Source: Phycomyces nitens
Lineage: Eukaryota > Mucoromycota > Mucoromycetes > Mucorales > Phycomycetaceae
NCBI GenBank assembly: GCA_022702545.1
Contig: JAHRBC010000008.1
Span: forward strand, 1,674,001-1,738,000
DNA: 64,000 nt
Direction: 5' to 3'
Position numbers and translations under genes: made by a program. This document shows, one piece after another, positions 45,881 to 61,300 of the stretch. The notes beneath the pieces are model-generated. The model worked only from the letters and a program-made list of their open reading frames with translations, was not told the origin of the DNA and made no database searches. How positions within the stretch are numbered: position 1 is the first letter of the stretch; every line of letters begins with the position of its first letter.

Positions 45881-48856
45881 AGTGTTGAGCCAGTTTATCA
45901 TCATAGCATTGGCGATTTTTTGTGTATGAATATATGTGAGCACTTTGTGATCTGTATACAGGGTGAAAGGGTTACCCCAGAGATATTTGTGAAATTTGTT
46001 TAGTGCGTATATGACTGCTAGCAACTCGCGTTTAGCTGTAGAATAGTTTCATTCACTCTTGGATAAGGTGCGTGCCATGAATCCGATGTGTCTTGTCTCT
46101 CCCTTGATGACTTGGTAGAGTATGGCACCTATGCCTATGTTGGAAGCATCAGTGGCCACACTGAAAGGGTATTTCAAGTTTGGGTAACACAGGATTGGTA
46201 ATTTGAGTAATATAGCCTTGAGGCTTGTGAAACTATTGATGTGTTTGTCATTCCATATATGTTTGAGAGAACCTTCATTGCAAAGTTGGTCCAGTGGTGC
46301 CGTGAGTTGGGCTATGTTAGGGATATGTTCTCTGAAGTAGTTTATGATGCCCAGGAAGCGTTGTATGTCTTTTCCAGTTGACAGAAGTGGCCATTCTTAT
46401 ATGTTGCTTACCTTGCGTATGTCTAATGATATACCTTTCTCAGATACGCAGAAGCCTAGTAGAAAGACCGCTCTTTGTGCAAAATGACACTTCTTTGGAT
46501 TTAATATGAGATTGACTTTAGTGAGTTGATTTATTGCTGCGTTAACATGTTTTGCATGCTCTTCCATGTTATGTGAAAACATGACAATATCATTCACAAA
46601 GGTGGTGACAAATGACATGTCTTGAAAGACGATGTTCATCACTTGTTGGAACTTAGATGAGATGGGCTTTAATCCAAAAGGACAACCGCGGAACATATAC
46701 TGTCTTCCTTTAAAGGTAAATGCTGTCTTTGGTCTATCTGGCTTGTATACTTTGAAGTGGTGGAAGGCACTTGTCAAGTCCAGTGTCGTGAATATCACTG
46801 CATCTTTGAGTGTGTGGAAGATGTCCCTTATGAGAGGTAAAGGGTATCAATCTTCTTTGAGGAGTTTGTTGATATGTCTAGGGTCGAGACATGGTCTTTG
46901 GTCAGTATAGTTTCTGAACATATCCTTTTTCAGAGCTAGTGTAATTAGGCTGTTCCAAGCTGTATTGTTGGATGCTACTTCAATTGTACCATCAGCTAAC
47001 CAAGTGTTCACAGTTTCTTGTATTCTTGATTCATATACTATAGGTAGAGGGTATTGCCGCCTGTAAGATGTAACTCCCTCTAGAGTGTCGATATGAATGA
47101 CTGATTCAGGTATTGTGCAAAATGATGTTTTGGGGATGAGTTTGTTTTCTTCTATCAATGCTTCAATTGCTCTCATAAACTGTTTGTATTCATCGGTTGT
47201 ACCTGCAGGGGAATGATTAGGTTCTGGAACATCGTTGGGTATGTCTTTTTGTTTAGAGTTGACATGTTGATTGTCCCACGTAGTGGCTAGGTTTGTGATG
47301 GCCATACCCAGTTTTGGCATTAAGTCTGTGCCAATACTTATCTGGGTATCCAAGGATAAACTCATGACAATAAAGCTGTGCTGAATTGTTTTGTTATTAT
47401 ATGATAATGTGACATTGTCTATTGTTTCTAATTGTTCTACTATACTGCCTTGGGAGGCTAAATATATTTTTTGATGTAAAATCTTTTTATTTGCACAAAG
47501 AGAGAGTGATTGCATTAAATGTGGTGAGATGAAGGAGGCATTGGCTCCAGAGTCCACCAGGGCCCAGACACATCTACTCTGTACAAGTATAGGAACATAT
47601 AGTGAGCCATCAATAGAAGAAGGCAGTTTGTTGTCATTATTATTGTTATTATTATTATGTGAAAGGTGTTTTTTACCTTGTGCTTGGAGGTTCAGCTGGC
47701 TGAGGTCTACGTCAATGTTGTCATTGGCTGGTTCATTGACATGGGCCATGCGGGCGCTACGGTTGGCAAAGACTGGGGTCTTGTTCTTTGCCAAGTGGTA
47801 TTCTTGGCACTTATGCCCAGGGACATAAGGTGCCTTGTGGCAGAAGCGGCACAGTGTTGGTGCTCTCAAGGCACTTACCGGTGTGGAGAACTTGTTCTCT
47901 TTAGGAACCAAGTTTCTCAGTACCTGACACTCCTTACAGGAGTGTCGTCCCTTGGGGTGGACTGGGCAGGACCCATTAGTGGTGGCACGTCTGACCTGGG
48001 GAGAAACCTTGCCCTTCTTGAAGGAGTCCTGGTCCTTGTGGTGGTGGTGGTGGTCTTCTTGTCGGCGCTTGCTGCCAGTAGCCCAGCATTGCTCTTGAGG
48101 TCTGACCTCGTTTTCTTTGCCACAGGTGGCTATCACCAAAGAGATGACCTGGTTAATATCCTTTGGCGTGGTCAGGCCAAAGTGTTGGGCAATTGTCTGC
48201 CAGGCCTTCTCTCTGACTGTCTTTGTCAATGAGGTGACAAAGAGCCAAACCAGTTCTTCACCATTGGGCAGTGCTGCAGCATGGGCAGCCTCTTGGTACT
48301 TGCTGGTGTACCCACGGATTGGCTCTCTTGGTTCTTGTGTAAGAGCCTGCATCTCTTGTCTCTTCATCCAGAGATGGTACAGGTTACCATGCTCTTGTTC
48401 CATCTGGCAACAGAACTCGCCCCAGGTGTAGCCTTTTCCGGCCTTGGTGTACTGGAAAGATATTCTCTGACTCTTATCGCAAGTCAGCCAGAACAAGTGT
48501 TCCCAATGATTGTCGAATTGCAAGTTATGGGCACGGAGCTGCACCTCAAATTTGTTTAGGAATGACTGAATGGACTTGTGGACCATCTTGTTGGGCTGTC
48601 TGATGGGCCCACCTTGGAGCTGGAAGGCTGGCAGGTTTGGTGGAACAAATGAGTCGAGCTTACTGGCGTGCTCCCTGCCTTCCTTCCTCTTGTTGATCTT
48701 CTCTAAGACCTCTGCTGCCGAGGCGTCAGCCAGTACTTCCTGGGTGGACAGGAAGGCTTTCCAGCGCACCATCATATTGCCGACGGCAGCTTGGGCCAGG
48801 GCGACTTCTTCGGGAGAAGCGCTGGGATTATCCAGAACCTTCATCAGGTCGGCCGA
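45881..48856 (-). pseudogene. E4 gag-pol: Gag, protease, RT and RNase H with stops
   Basis: One frame encodes a Gag core, a His-run (DHHHHHKDQD), Cys/His clusters (CPVHPKGRHSC; CRFCHKAPYVPGHKC), an Asn-run, protease (LVDSGANASFIS), RT and RNase H. Stops interrupt it after NKLLKED (TGA, about 46845), after RKVSNI (TAA, about 46395) and in RNase H after SKSE (TGA, about 46050). The RT active site reads FVND where F/YVDD is expected, so a catalytic Asp is replaced by Asn. All these changes fit C-to-T or G-to-A transitions. This copy is dead. Confidence 0.88.
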
Positions 48857-49142
48857 TGTCAGGAACCGATCTGGACAGGAGCAAGGGCAGAGAAAACAGA
48901 CAGAGAAATGTAGATAGATTCCTTTATTAAAGAAGTTGTTTGCTTGATCTTTCTATGATCAAGCTCTACTGGTATTTATATGAATATGTTTATGTCTGCT
49001 ATTTATAAAAGATAATTATGATTGGTGTTATAAGTGTTCTGTCTATGGGAATGAATACAATAATTTGATTGGTCAGAGAGTATTAAAGACGGAATCAGTT
49101 ATGATTGGTCTAAAGGTCAAGACCAATTGGAGGTTCCTTACA
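48857..49142. repeat. Solo LTR (286 bp) inside E4 gag
   Basis: On the plus strand it begins TGTCAGGAACC and ends GGTTCCTTACA, and is flanked by the 5-bp duplication GCCGA (48852-48856 and 49143-49147). No internal retroelement sequence is attached. On the minus strand it matches the LTR at 42497-42784. It is the product of recombination between two LTRs after insertion into E4. Confidence 0.92.
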
Positions 49143-49336
49143 GCCGAGGCATTCTTGCGATGCTTGTCTAGGTCAGCTCCAATTGCCATGGTGTCAATGG
49201 CTATGGGCTCCTTGGTGATGTCAATGATTTCACCCATGACTTGGTCTTCACCGATGTGCTGGGGTACATCACTGATGTCGGTCTGGATGCTCTTGTTCAA
49301 ACTGGTGATGGAAGCATTTGCAATATAATCAGACAT
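49143..49336 (-). pseudogene. E4 Gag N-terminus, separated by the solo LTR
   Basis: The ATG at 49336 starts MSDYIANASITSLNKS, and the frame reads to DLDKHRKNASA at the LTR boundary. It continues at 48856 with the Gag core. Confidence 0.75.
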
Positions 49337-50150
49337 AGTTGTAAGAATTATAAAAATACAATTCACAGTAAAAAATGAGGTAGATTAGGGTTTTTAGGGA
49401 ACTAGTAGATACTGTGAGAGTGTTATTTATTAAAGAAAGAATATTATGGTAGTTTATATACTTATTATTCTAATTCCCTTTTAATGTAATGTCTATTGTG
49501 TAATGGTCGGTTATAACTGTTGAAGTGTGAAGTGTACGTGTGCCTGGTGTGTAACTGCTCCTGAGATGTTAACCTGCCAGGGTCATTAGCAAAGAGGAAC
49601 CAGAGATTGGCTGTGGAGTCTGTATTTCACTCAGCTGTGGTGTGTATACCACAATATTAACATCTAAGTTTTGTTTCTAAGAACAAATATCATTAAAGAA
49701 ACATCATTCTATTTCACGATACAACAGTATCAATCTCTTCTCTCCTGATTCAAACATAACTAGAACCAAGTATTGAAAGATAGCTTTGAATGGCTAGTCG
49801 TGTCAATTATTGCTGGATAGTATGAAGAAAAACCTAATGACAATTGTCTGTGCTTTTTTATTGACACATGTTAACTATTTTCTTCATGATTTTTATCTCA
49901 ATCACAGGTCTCTAGAAAATGAACTGATTTCTATCAATTGCTGTCATATAGAAACTCTAATTTTGAAAAAGTGCAGTTTTGTCCATGCCGGGCCTTTTTC
50001 TATTTTTTTATTGTCAGACCGAGCTGGTCTGGGAGCAGAGTAAATGAAAGAGCGTTTTGGTATACCAGTGACTCTGACTATCAAATACCTATGGTATTTA
50101 CACTCTGAGCACTTTAAAAAATGAGATACCTGAATTTTGTCTTGTGATTA
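49337..50150. other. AT-rich DNA between E4 and E5
   Basis: No gene is recognised. The E4 5' LTR is expected in about 49380-49660, but no second copy is in the window to define it. A 77-codon ORF at 49810-50043 has no recognisable features. Confidence 0.4.
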
Positions 50151-51461
50151 AAGGTGAGACAGGGCAAAAAATTAAGCAGAGGATTGTGATTGAAATGTGA
50201 GAATTTGTGATTCTGACTGTTGATACTTTGAAGTATACCCAGTACTGGACATGATATCTAGCTCAGTTGTGGATGCTCTATTGACAAACTGGTTTTTGCA
50301 ACATGACATTCCTAATAGATTGACCAGTGACAACGGCAGACAATTTGTATCCAGTGAGTTTTCTCTCTTCTTTGACACATATGACATTAGTCACACAAGA
50401 TCTTTGCCCCTTCACCCACAGTCAGAGCTGGCTGAGATTGTTGTAAAACTATTCAAAGACAAGCTTAGATGCTTGAAGATAGACGATAAAGATGACAATG
50501 GCTGGACAAGTCATATACCCTGGATCATAGCATCACATGCATACATGTTCTCACATTCCCTTGGATGTACTCCTTTTGAAAGATTCTATCCAAGCATATA
50601 TTCAGACTTGCAAGAGAAGGAGCAGTGGCCCATGAAGAAGCATACTGACCTACAAGAAACCCTAAAAAGAATCACCCTCTCTCAATTGGCGATGAATAGG
50701 TGCAAAGCGCTAAAGAGAGCAAATAGAGGAGTGTCTACAAGATGGTTCGAACCAGGAGAGTGGGCTACTGCACGGATATTACCAAAGGCGTCAAACGTTG
50801 CAAAACAATGGGAACGAAGAAGTGGCCCCTATCAAATAATATCCAGACACAACACAGTGTACTCCCTCAAGGACAAGGATGGCATACCCCTAGTAAAAAA
50901 TTACCACGGGGATAGGCTTATGCCTTACATATGGGAAGAAAGTGTTTTGATCACAAGTATACAAACAACTCCCCCACCAGACCAAGGCCCCGATGGTGGT
51001 GTGGGTTCTGAAGAAAAAGAAAGTCATGTACCAGATGATCTCATCCAAGATCATATTCACCTTGAAAATGAGAACTCATTTGAAGAATACAAAGAGGATG
51101 ACAACGAACAGAGTCACCAACATTTTGAGGCAGAATCTGATCAGACTGAGGAAGAGCATGAGGAACAAGAAGAACAAGAACGTGACGAACAAGAAAATGA
51201 AGATCGTTCAGAGGAGCAGATAGAGCCAGACGAAATGAATGAGCCTAGAGAAACTTTGGGAACTAATAGAGCTGGCAGGAAACGTCGAGCTACGTATAAG
51301 TGGATGGCATGGAAAGGATGAGATCAAGAAGACAATCCTGAAGAAAGGATTAGACCGAGTCCCCCACTAAAGCCATCACAAAAAAGGCGTGTAGTTGAAG
51401 AAGTTGGAGATGCCGTCAGACCAACCCAGCCAGACACAGAACCTGGCGAATGTTGTGAATG
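50150..51461 (+). pseudogene. E5: C-terminal integrase fragment of a Ty3-type element
   Basis: From 50251 an open frame encodes the second half of an integrase core (SSSVVDALLTNWF, LTSDNGRQF, HPQSELAEIVV), a C-terminal domain (RRSGPYQIISRHNTVYSLKD, YHGDRLMPY) and a long Glu/Gln-rich acidic tail ending in RKRRATYKWMAWKG, with a stop at 51321. A few in-phase codons follow (EERIRPSPPLKPS). Upstream, residues of the first half (ILTVDTLKYTQYW) are in another frame, so there is a frameshift near 50248. Protease, RT and RNase H are absent. Confidence 0.78.
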
Positions 51462-51615
51462 AGGGTGGGAAAAACCCCATTGTGTGGACCTGCTGTGACT
51501 GGGAAACCCCTCGCACATAAATAGCTGTAGAGCCAGTCTTCCTGCTCTTTGAGAAATATAATTGATTTGAAACCATACCACCCCTTTTGGTATTTTGAGT
51601 GAATTGAGCAATATC

Positions 51616-51815
51616 CTTGTGGTGGGAGTGTATTGAGGGAGTGTATGAAGAAGACATTCACTTTACAAAAAAGTCTACGCCACACTCTTTCATTTTCTTT
51701 TGGTGGGAGTGTATTGAGGGAGTGTATGAAGAACTAATTACAATCCTCACAAAAAGCCTACGTCAGACTTTTTTGGTTTTTTGACAGGCGGAGTGTAATA
51801 AGGGAGTGTATCAAG
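51616..51815 (+). repeat. Tandem repeat of about 83 bp, three copies
   Basis: The block GTGGGAGTGTATTGAGGGAG plus TGTATGAAG occurs near 51620 and 51703. A diverged copy (GCGGAGTGTAATAAGGGAG) lies near 51787. Each is followed by A/T-rich sequence with CTACG(C/T)CA. The purine tract followed by TGT resembles a polypurine tract plus LTR start, so this may be the multiplied 3' end of E5. Confidence 0.75.
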
Positions 51816-51872
51816 AATCTCCCAGTGCATCAAGGATTCCCTCATAATCTTACAAAGTCTCACAACACCAAA

Positions 51873-52229
51873 ATGTTCCCTACCACACTTTCTTGTAATA
51901 TTCCACAAAGACAATCCGTGCCCAAGAAAACATGGTGCAAGCAATTGCAAGATCTTGATAGTCTTGAACTAGCCATCCAAAAGCGCAAAGAACTTAATTT
52001 GACTACTTCGACCAATCTGGGTCATGTCGAACCTGCAAGATCCAATGTTGAATCTGATTACCTTCAAGATCAGAGTGATGCGGGATTGTCTGATGCTATA
52101 GAGCACGTACTGGAATTTAGAGCACCAGGCGATGAATATGGATTCTCAAGTAATGTTTCGAATCAATCTCCCCAAGCAAATCACAATTCTTTATCCAATC
52201 GCGGATTCAGTGATGAGTATCCATACTGA
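51873..52229 (+). CDS. Small ORF of unknown function (118 aa)
   Basis: An ORF starting MFPTTLSCN ends at 52229 with GFSDEYPY. It is hydrophilic, Asn/Ser/Gln-rich in its second half, and has no recognisable domain, signal peptide or membrane segment. It lies between the E5 remains and the GH47 gene and could be an extra retroelement ORF, a small host gene or chance. Confidence 0.25.
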   Translation: MFPTTLSCNIPQRQSVPKKTWCKQLQDLDSLELAIQKRKELNLTTSTNLGHVEPARSNVESDYLQDQSDAGLSDAIEHVLEFRAPGDEYGFSSNVSNQSPQANHNSLSNRGFSDEYPY

Positions 52230-52347
52230 CCAAAAAAAAAAAAGGAAAGAAAGAAAGAGAGAGAGAATTTGTATGATTATTGTATTATATCTCGCGGATA
52301 AGTTTTATTTTAGTAAAAAGAAAAGATTATGTATGTAGATTATCACT

Positions 52348-54552
<2,205 letters not shown>

Positions 54553-57500
54553 TGTAAGTATAAAGGATGGCACAACAGTAAAGTGTTTAAAAAAATGAAC
54601 TCTTTTTAAAGCAGGGGATTTTTTTCTTTTTCTTTTTCTTTTTTACTTTTTGCACAGTTGGGATTAAAAGGTATACAGTACCTCCTTAGTCCAGAAAACA
54701 TCGAACACATTAGCGTGATCACTTTAAAACAAGATATTGTTGTCTTGGCTTTAAGCAAGATGATATAGGAATCATATATATATAGAATAAATTCTAATAT
54801 TCTTAAACCATTGTCTAATATAGTAAAAATATTAAGCTTGATCAAAATAAGAATTAGCTTGAAACTATACTTCAAGACATTTTGGACATTTGAGGTGCCA
54901 ATTTCATTATTCAATGTCAATATCAATAAAAATACACAAGGTATGCATGCACCATCTACCTTGCTCATTTAATAAACAAAATTATACATATTTCTGCTTA
55001 ATCTATCATTTTTCTTTAATTTATCATCATAATCAGTCTACATGTGCGGATAACAATAGACAAAAGTATTGGAGGTCATTGATTTTGTTACTGAAAATCA
55101 GAGTTACTCAAATGGTCAACGGCACTACATCTTTCAAGTCTCTTTTGATTTATAAAAAGGTCCTATTGTATCATACATCTAATGGTACGATTTACTTTAG
55201 TTTCTACTGCAAGTATTAATCGTAATACGCACTTGGGTTGCTTTTGGAAAACAGGTACCCAACACTGTCTAGTTTTTTAATTGTGGGCTATACATGCTTC
55301 TCCTTTATATACATATATATAAATGTGGCAGTATAGACCTGGAAGAATAGAATATGAAAAGTATCTTTAAAATCTTGGTCTGTTTAAAGGCTAGAAGTAT
55401 TGGCAGTTAGTACCTATAGTACACCGTATTACTTTATAAAAAAAAAAGGCAATATTTTTCTACAAAACAACGTACATGGATCCATTTTCTGATTACTTGC
55501 TTTAGACTATAGTCGGCTCGTCGGTTCAATTTTGCCACACATATCTGGATAACCTTTTTTTTTGGCTTTTGGACTCCTTACTAATGAGTATATGGATGGG
55601 GTATAGCCAGATACCCCTGACTATCAGTGCCAACGAATCTTTTAATAGCTCTCAGTTACACCGAGAATAATTCCACCTAGAACGATTGCTAAATTATATA
55701 ATTATACCCTTTTTGTGATTACATGGTCAATTGATCCTATTAGTTATGCGGTAGACTTAAAAGGTATCTATAATCCTAAAATATTTTTCAGCATTTTAAA
55801 AGTACGATTATATAACTTGTGCTGGCAAAGTGATGTAGGAATCATTAAATAACGAGTGGCATAGCTGGAACGACAGTAGCTTTACTTCCGTCTCAATAAA
55901 CTTTATACATCCCATGTATTTTAAACATGATAATATCTTGATGTCATTACTTGCAAGTGTTCTGTTTTTCTTTTTTACATTAAATCAATATAGACCAAAT
56001 ATGGCACATATAGGTTCCGGGGACCAATGTGGTTATGCAAAATTTGCTGTCTACTGCCTGTTTATGTCAGCACTAAACTTGATCATGCTTTTATATCAAA
56101 GCAATATGTGTGCAAAAAATGCTTACAAATGCTCTCAAGACCCATTGGGTTAATAAATGGTAAATAGTGGCACTTTGGTTACCCTTTACTTTGACAATAG
56201 ATACGAAATTGTGCCCATCAAGGACGAATAACACTTTGTGGATGCCTATAATCGGATTGATTTCCAATAGTTGGTGTCTAGATGAGTCGCAAGACATGAA
56301 TAGCATATTGCTCCAAACAAATTAATTCAATATTACGGTGTATAATGGTTTTTTATCAACAAACCTGTGTTGATATTAATGTCTAAAAGCTTGACATCAT
56401 GAAAAACCAGACTAGTACCTATCGCTGCAAACAACAATTCATTCAGATTTAATATATATATATATATATAAAGAGGACCGATTCGTGCGCGGGAATTATG
56501 GTAAATACTAGTGGCCTCAAGGTCTTTAGTCATTTAAACCAAAAGTAAAAGATTTCTGTTTTTACATTTTTGTGCTTTATTACATACACAGCTAATATCT
56601 ATATAATTTAATAGCCTCAGAACCGTGCTTTCGTGTCTATAAAGCATATCTAATATTTTTTATTGATTTGATTTACCAGAGTGCTGCGATCTTGAACAGG
56701 GAGGCAGGTGAACTGGGTATCTTGAAAATCGAAAAACTAAAAAAAAAACCAATTTTTATTTCCTTGCTCTAGACTATAAATTACAGAGGCCTGCCAAGAA
56801 CGTCGACATGTAACCCACTGTTGTATGTCTAGATCATATCTAGCTTCTGTTTTAATGCTGTGTTTTATCCAACATTTTTGATGGATTTTACTTGTGCTCT
56901 AACAATGGGTGAGCTTGCAAGTATTTGATAGTATCACGTGCCAAGGAACATGAGATACAGCATTTGCGACCAGAATGTATTTTCATACCATTGGCTATTC
57001 CCTTTAACTGCTTGGTTGAAATGAGGAGTAGAGTATCTCTGGTTAGACCTGGTCTACACTTTATTTCTTTGGGTTTTGAAAGTGTAGTGTGATCAATTAC
57101 TTTTACCATCTCTTTATCCGTCTTACATTCCATCTCATGAGCTTATTATCTCATACCACTGCATCTATCCGCAAGAAAGGCTTGATTAAAACAGGGTAAT
57201 TTGGTACATATGATAAAATATAAATATGCCTGAGATCATGCATGTTTCGATAGCAAAACTAAAGGGTCTCAAAGGTTACATTTCAGAAACAGTGTGAACC
57301 ATATGTATGCTTGAACACAAACCATCAAGAAATTTACAAATTTGGGCTTCATTAAAGTGTACCTATACAGTATGAGAGTTATCTGCATTGACTGTCGACC
57401 AATTGAAAAGGCGTGGGAAATATGGGTGGGTGACAATGACCTGGAATCCCTAGTTTCGGTAAGAGATATTGGGAGGGTTGATAAGAGACATCTTGATTGG

Positions 57501-58354
57501 CAAGTCCCAAGACCTTGTGAAGAAAGTTCTTGGGTATAAATATTATTAGACTCATTGATTCTTGTGCTCTTTATCAATGTCCAACTAGAGTTATTTATCT
57601 ATCCTGTACAAACATCGATAAATGACAAGGACATTTTCTTTGTAGGATAACGCTGATGTTTGACATTTTCAGTATTGGAAATAAAATGTAATAAAATAAA
57701 ACAAAACAACTGTTTTGGGTCTATTAATGCTGTTTTATATATACCAAATCAATCGAAACATCTTTAATGCGAATTATATTTAGGAAAGAAAAAGATAATA
57801 AAATGTGTGATAAGATTAATTAACAATCAAGCATTTGGTAATGATTAAATAAAAAATAAAGAATAAAAATCAAAAAGGAGTATCAGACGTCTTGAATAAG
57901 TTTTTATATAATTTGGTGATGCTCATTCAATAATTGGTGCCATGATTTCTATTTCTCTAGATCTGTAGTATATGGACTATATGGATTGGCTTTGAGGTAC
58001 AAGAATGAGACTGTATGTTGGCCCATTTGGTGGTACCTCGTACACCATTCATCTGTCAGATCATGAATTGAAGGAGGTGATAAAGCAGCATTGGATATGC
58101 ATAGTGTCTTTTTAAGTATATAAATCTCCCAAATTCCATAGCATCTATAAATTCTTGTTTTCAACTCTTAAATTTCCCTCTATATTTTGGTTTTGGTAAC
58201 TCTTATTAAGTTCTTACCCAAGATAGTCAGGCCCATATTTTTGTTGGTCTATTACAAATATATAAATTGTTTAAAGCTCTTCAGCTAGTCTTTCTTTCCT
58301 TTTTTTCTCTCTTTTTTCCCCTCTACTTGATCTTATATTCTTTTGGTGATTCTA
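54553..58354. other. AT-rich intergenic region between divergent GH47 and GPI-PLD genes
   Basis: No gene is recognised in 3.8 kb. Short ORFs exist, such as 55914-56153 (79 aa, partly hydrophobic) and 56888-57133 on the minus strand (81 aa with Cys/His residues). None shows a family motif. A (TA)n run lies near 56455-56470. The flanking genes are divergent, so both promoters should be here. Confidence 0.5.
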
Positions 58355-61300
58355 ATGAAGATTCATTCAACGGTCATTCTAATGGCAGCATTCTGCCAAC
58401 AGATCTATGGCTGTGGAATGTAAGCTATTGATATTGGATTCAATGCCTGCGTCTAATTATCCTAGGTCTGTTCATAATGAGATCACCCATCGATCGCTAG
58501 AGATATTCCACCCTCGATCTTCAATAGAGGCCTTTTACAAAGATATGGTAACCAAACACACAGCCTTTGCTCAAGCAGGATCATTTTTTCCCGATTGGTG
58601 TGTGTGTGTGTGTATTTATTCTCCGCCTACTTATAAATTTATTGTCATGACTTCAAAATATGTTAGGGGCTACAACTGCCTTGGATACAGCCGACAGTCA
58701 GAGGATGGTAAATTGAAACACTTGGTTGGCTTGTATTAACCAGCCTTATAAGCCCATTGGCCTCCATTCATAAAGTCTGCGGTGGACTATGTTCGAGAGA
58801 CCTACCCACGGTCAGAGTGGACTGAACCACATGTCCAGGTAAATATATAAGCGCTTGGCTCTTTTCTTTTTTTTTGTTTATAAATGTACTACCGACCAAC
58901 ATCCAAATATTTTGTAGGGCCTGATTGCATTTGTGTTTTCTATAATGTCCCACGGTGTGGCAGACGTAAAGTGGCACAGTCTGGGTGGCCTGGAAGATTA
59001 CTTTATCCATGCAATGGCCCACAATGATTTCTATGGTGATATAGAAGAGGCCCACAAGGCTGCAGATACAGGGGCAGAGTTCACTTTGCGGCATTCCAGT
59101 CGTCTGTCATACATGAGTGATAGCTGGAAAGTGCCCCTCATTGATCTTATCAACATTTATGCGCGGATTTACGAAGCCACAAACGAGACCGCTCTGGTCC
59201 CGACCAAAGAACACCTTCAACAGTGTATGACTGCCGCATTTGCAGCCGCAAAGTTGGATGCCAAGCTAGGTCATCATATGTTTGCCTACTATGGATCCCA
59301 GAGCCCATTTTTGATTGAACAGCTCAATGACTACCACAAAGGCGGTAAGTTGCCAATGGATTTGATATTTGGGCTTTCTACGATACGAATAAATACATAT
59401 ACATATATATATATAAAAGGTCTCCAGGACATGTCAGCCAGTGTGGCCGAGTGTTACAGTGACATGGTTAGTGCCTTTGAGGACACGGCCAATCGAAATC
59501 ACACCATCTTGTGTGCTCGGTACTTTGACAGCACCCATTTGCCGTCAAACAAGCCTCGCTGCTCTCCTGTCCCACTTCAATATTCCCCAATCTGCCAGCC
59601 ACTCCAGGACTATGATCCCCACCGAGGAATCCTCACCCTCACCCTCCAATCCAATCAGTGCAAACTTCCTCTGCCTGCAATACCCCGTTCGTCGTTTCCC
59701 AGACTATCAAACCCTCCCGGGTCCCAGACCGCCTTTAGATACCAGCAGAATACAGAGGACATTCCTTTGGCTGAGAAAGATAACATGAGACACTGTAGCC
59801 CACTAAGCATTCCAAATCAAAAGAGCAGCAATTCTGCCCTAGCCCCTTTTGTCGTTACTCTCTCGCTGCCCATTTCATCTGTGGCAATTGGCCACGAAAC
59901 CGCAGTGGGCGACTATGATGCTGATGGCCAACTTGATCTGGCCATATCTGCTCCATATCATGACACTTTTAGTCGGGATGATCAAGAATATTCTAGTGAA
60001 CCAAAACTGATGGCTGGAGCTGTGTTTATTCTCAATGACACACGCACCCGATTCAATAGGATTGTCAACCAAGATAAGAATGTCAAGATCAATGACATTC
60101 GAGAACAATCCCAGGTAGTCTTGCAGGGAAATACCACCCATGGTCGATTTGGCTGGTCCATGGCCACGATTGATTTCAATCAAGATGGCATTGATGACCT
60201 TGCCGTTGCTGCCCCATTCTCAGATAACCTAGAGGGCCACATTGACATATTTTTTGGAAACCCTAAAGGCCTTTCTTCTAGTCCTGATATTCGCCTCCGT
60301 GTCCAGACTGTGGTTGGCCATGTTGAGGGACTTGGGTTCAATCTGATGGGATTGGATATCAATGGCAATGGCTATCGAGATCTAGTGGTAGGATGTCCTT
60401 ACTGTTCCGTACTGGATAACAAACAGGTGTGTACAATGGCCAAGGGGTTTTTTTTTCTGGTTTGGTTTGATGGCCAAGGCTTAACAGCAGACAATCTTTC
60501 TATTCTGGACAATAGGCCGGCGCCGTCTATGTATTTCTAGGAAAGCATAGCGAACATGCATCTAGAGCCGAGATCTTTCCAGATTGGTTTCTAACAAATC
60601 CACATGCATCGGCATATGAGCATTTTGGAAGCTCAATAGACTTTATACCTCCCCTCCCACACACTTCTGGAGTGCTGTTGGTTGGTGCTCCTGGCTATAA
60701 GCTAAAGAACCGTCAACAGGCTGGCCGAATCTATGGGTTCAAGATTACTCCGTCATTTTCCCCAGCCCTATGGTGGACAATGTCAGGCACACACGAGTTT
60801 CAGCAGTTTGGCAGGTAATTTAGCAGCACCCACAATATGATAATTGTCTAGATATGCCTTAAATGCCTCCAATAACCATGATATACAGGATAGCTTTGGT
60901 GGGCAAGACTGAAAAATCCAAAGGATTCCTGGCAGTTTCTAGTCCGTCAGAAGTAAGGATAACTTTGTAACCTAGGAAACACTTGATCAACAGGTGGGTA
61001 TGCATGCATCTTATTGTGGCTGGTCTTAGGAAACACGAGTGGCTTTGGATAAGCGTTGGCAGGCTGGTGTTGTCCGACTATATCATTCCAGTACCCTTTT
61101 ATGGGCTACTCAGCAAGATAACCAAGGAAATGTTGTTGAATTGGACATAAACTATGGCCTATTCAAACAGCTAGATGGACGTGAGACTTCTGGTAGTCTT
61201 GGCGCATCACTTGCCTTTCATGAACAAGGCAAAGAGCTGAGTCTCTGGGTAGGAGAGCCAATGTCAGAACAAGGTATGCACAAACTGATTCTGGCTAGAC

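Larger units (their letters stand above)
43660..49336 (-). mobile_element. E4: degraded Ty3-type retrotransposon
   Basis: The coding part runs from a gag start at 49336 down to an integrase remnant near 43660. It is interrupted by a solo LTR (48857-49142) and by a non-autonomous CACTA (44129-45877). Removing each insertion with one duplication leaves the reading frame continuous at both sites. Its Cys/His knuckle and single gag-pol frame place it near E1, not near E2 and E3. Its own LTRs were not identified. Confidence 0.85.

Noticed and set aside
54553..54573. Longer GH47 N-terminus starting at 54573
   Set aside because: That reading begins with GTG. The ATG at 54552 gives a good signal-peptide start.
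60421..60540. GPI-PLD ending at 60540
   Set aside because: This is read-through of an intron. A donor at 60427 and acceptor before 60516 join to further FG-GAP coding exons.
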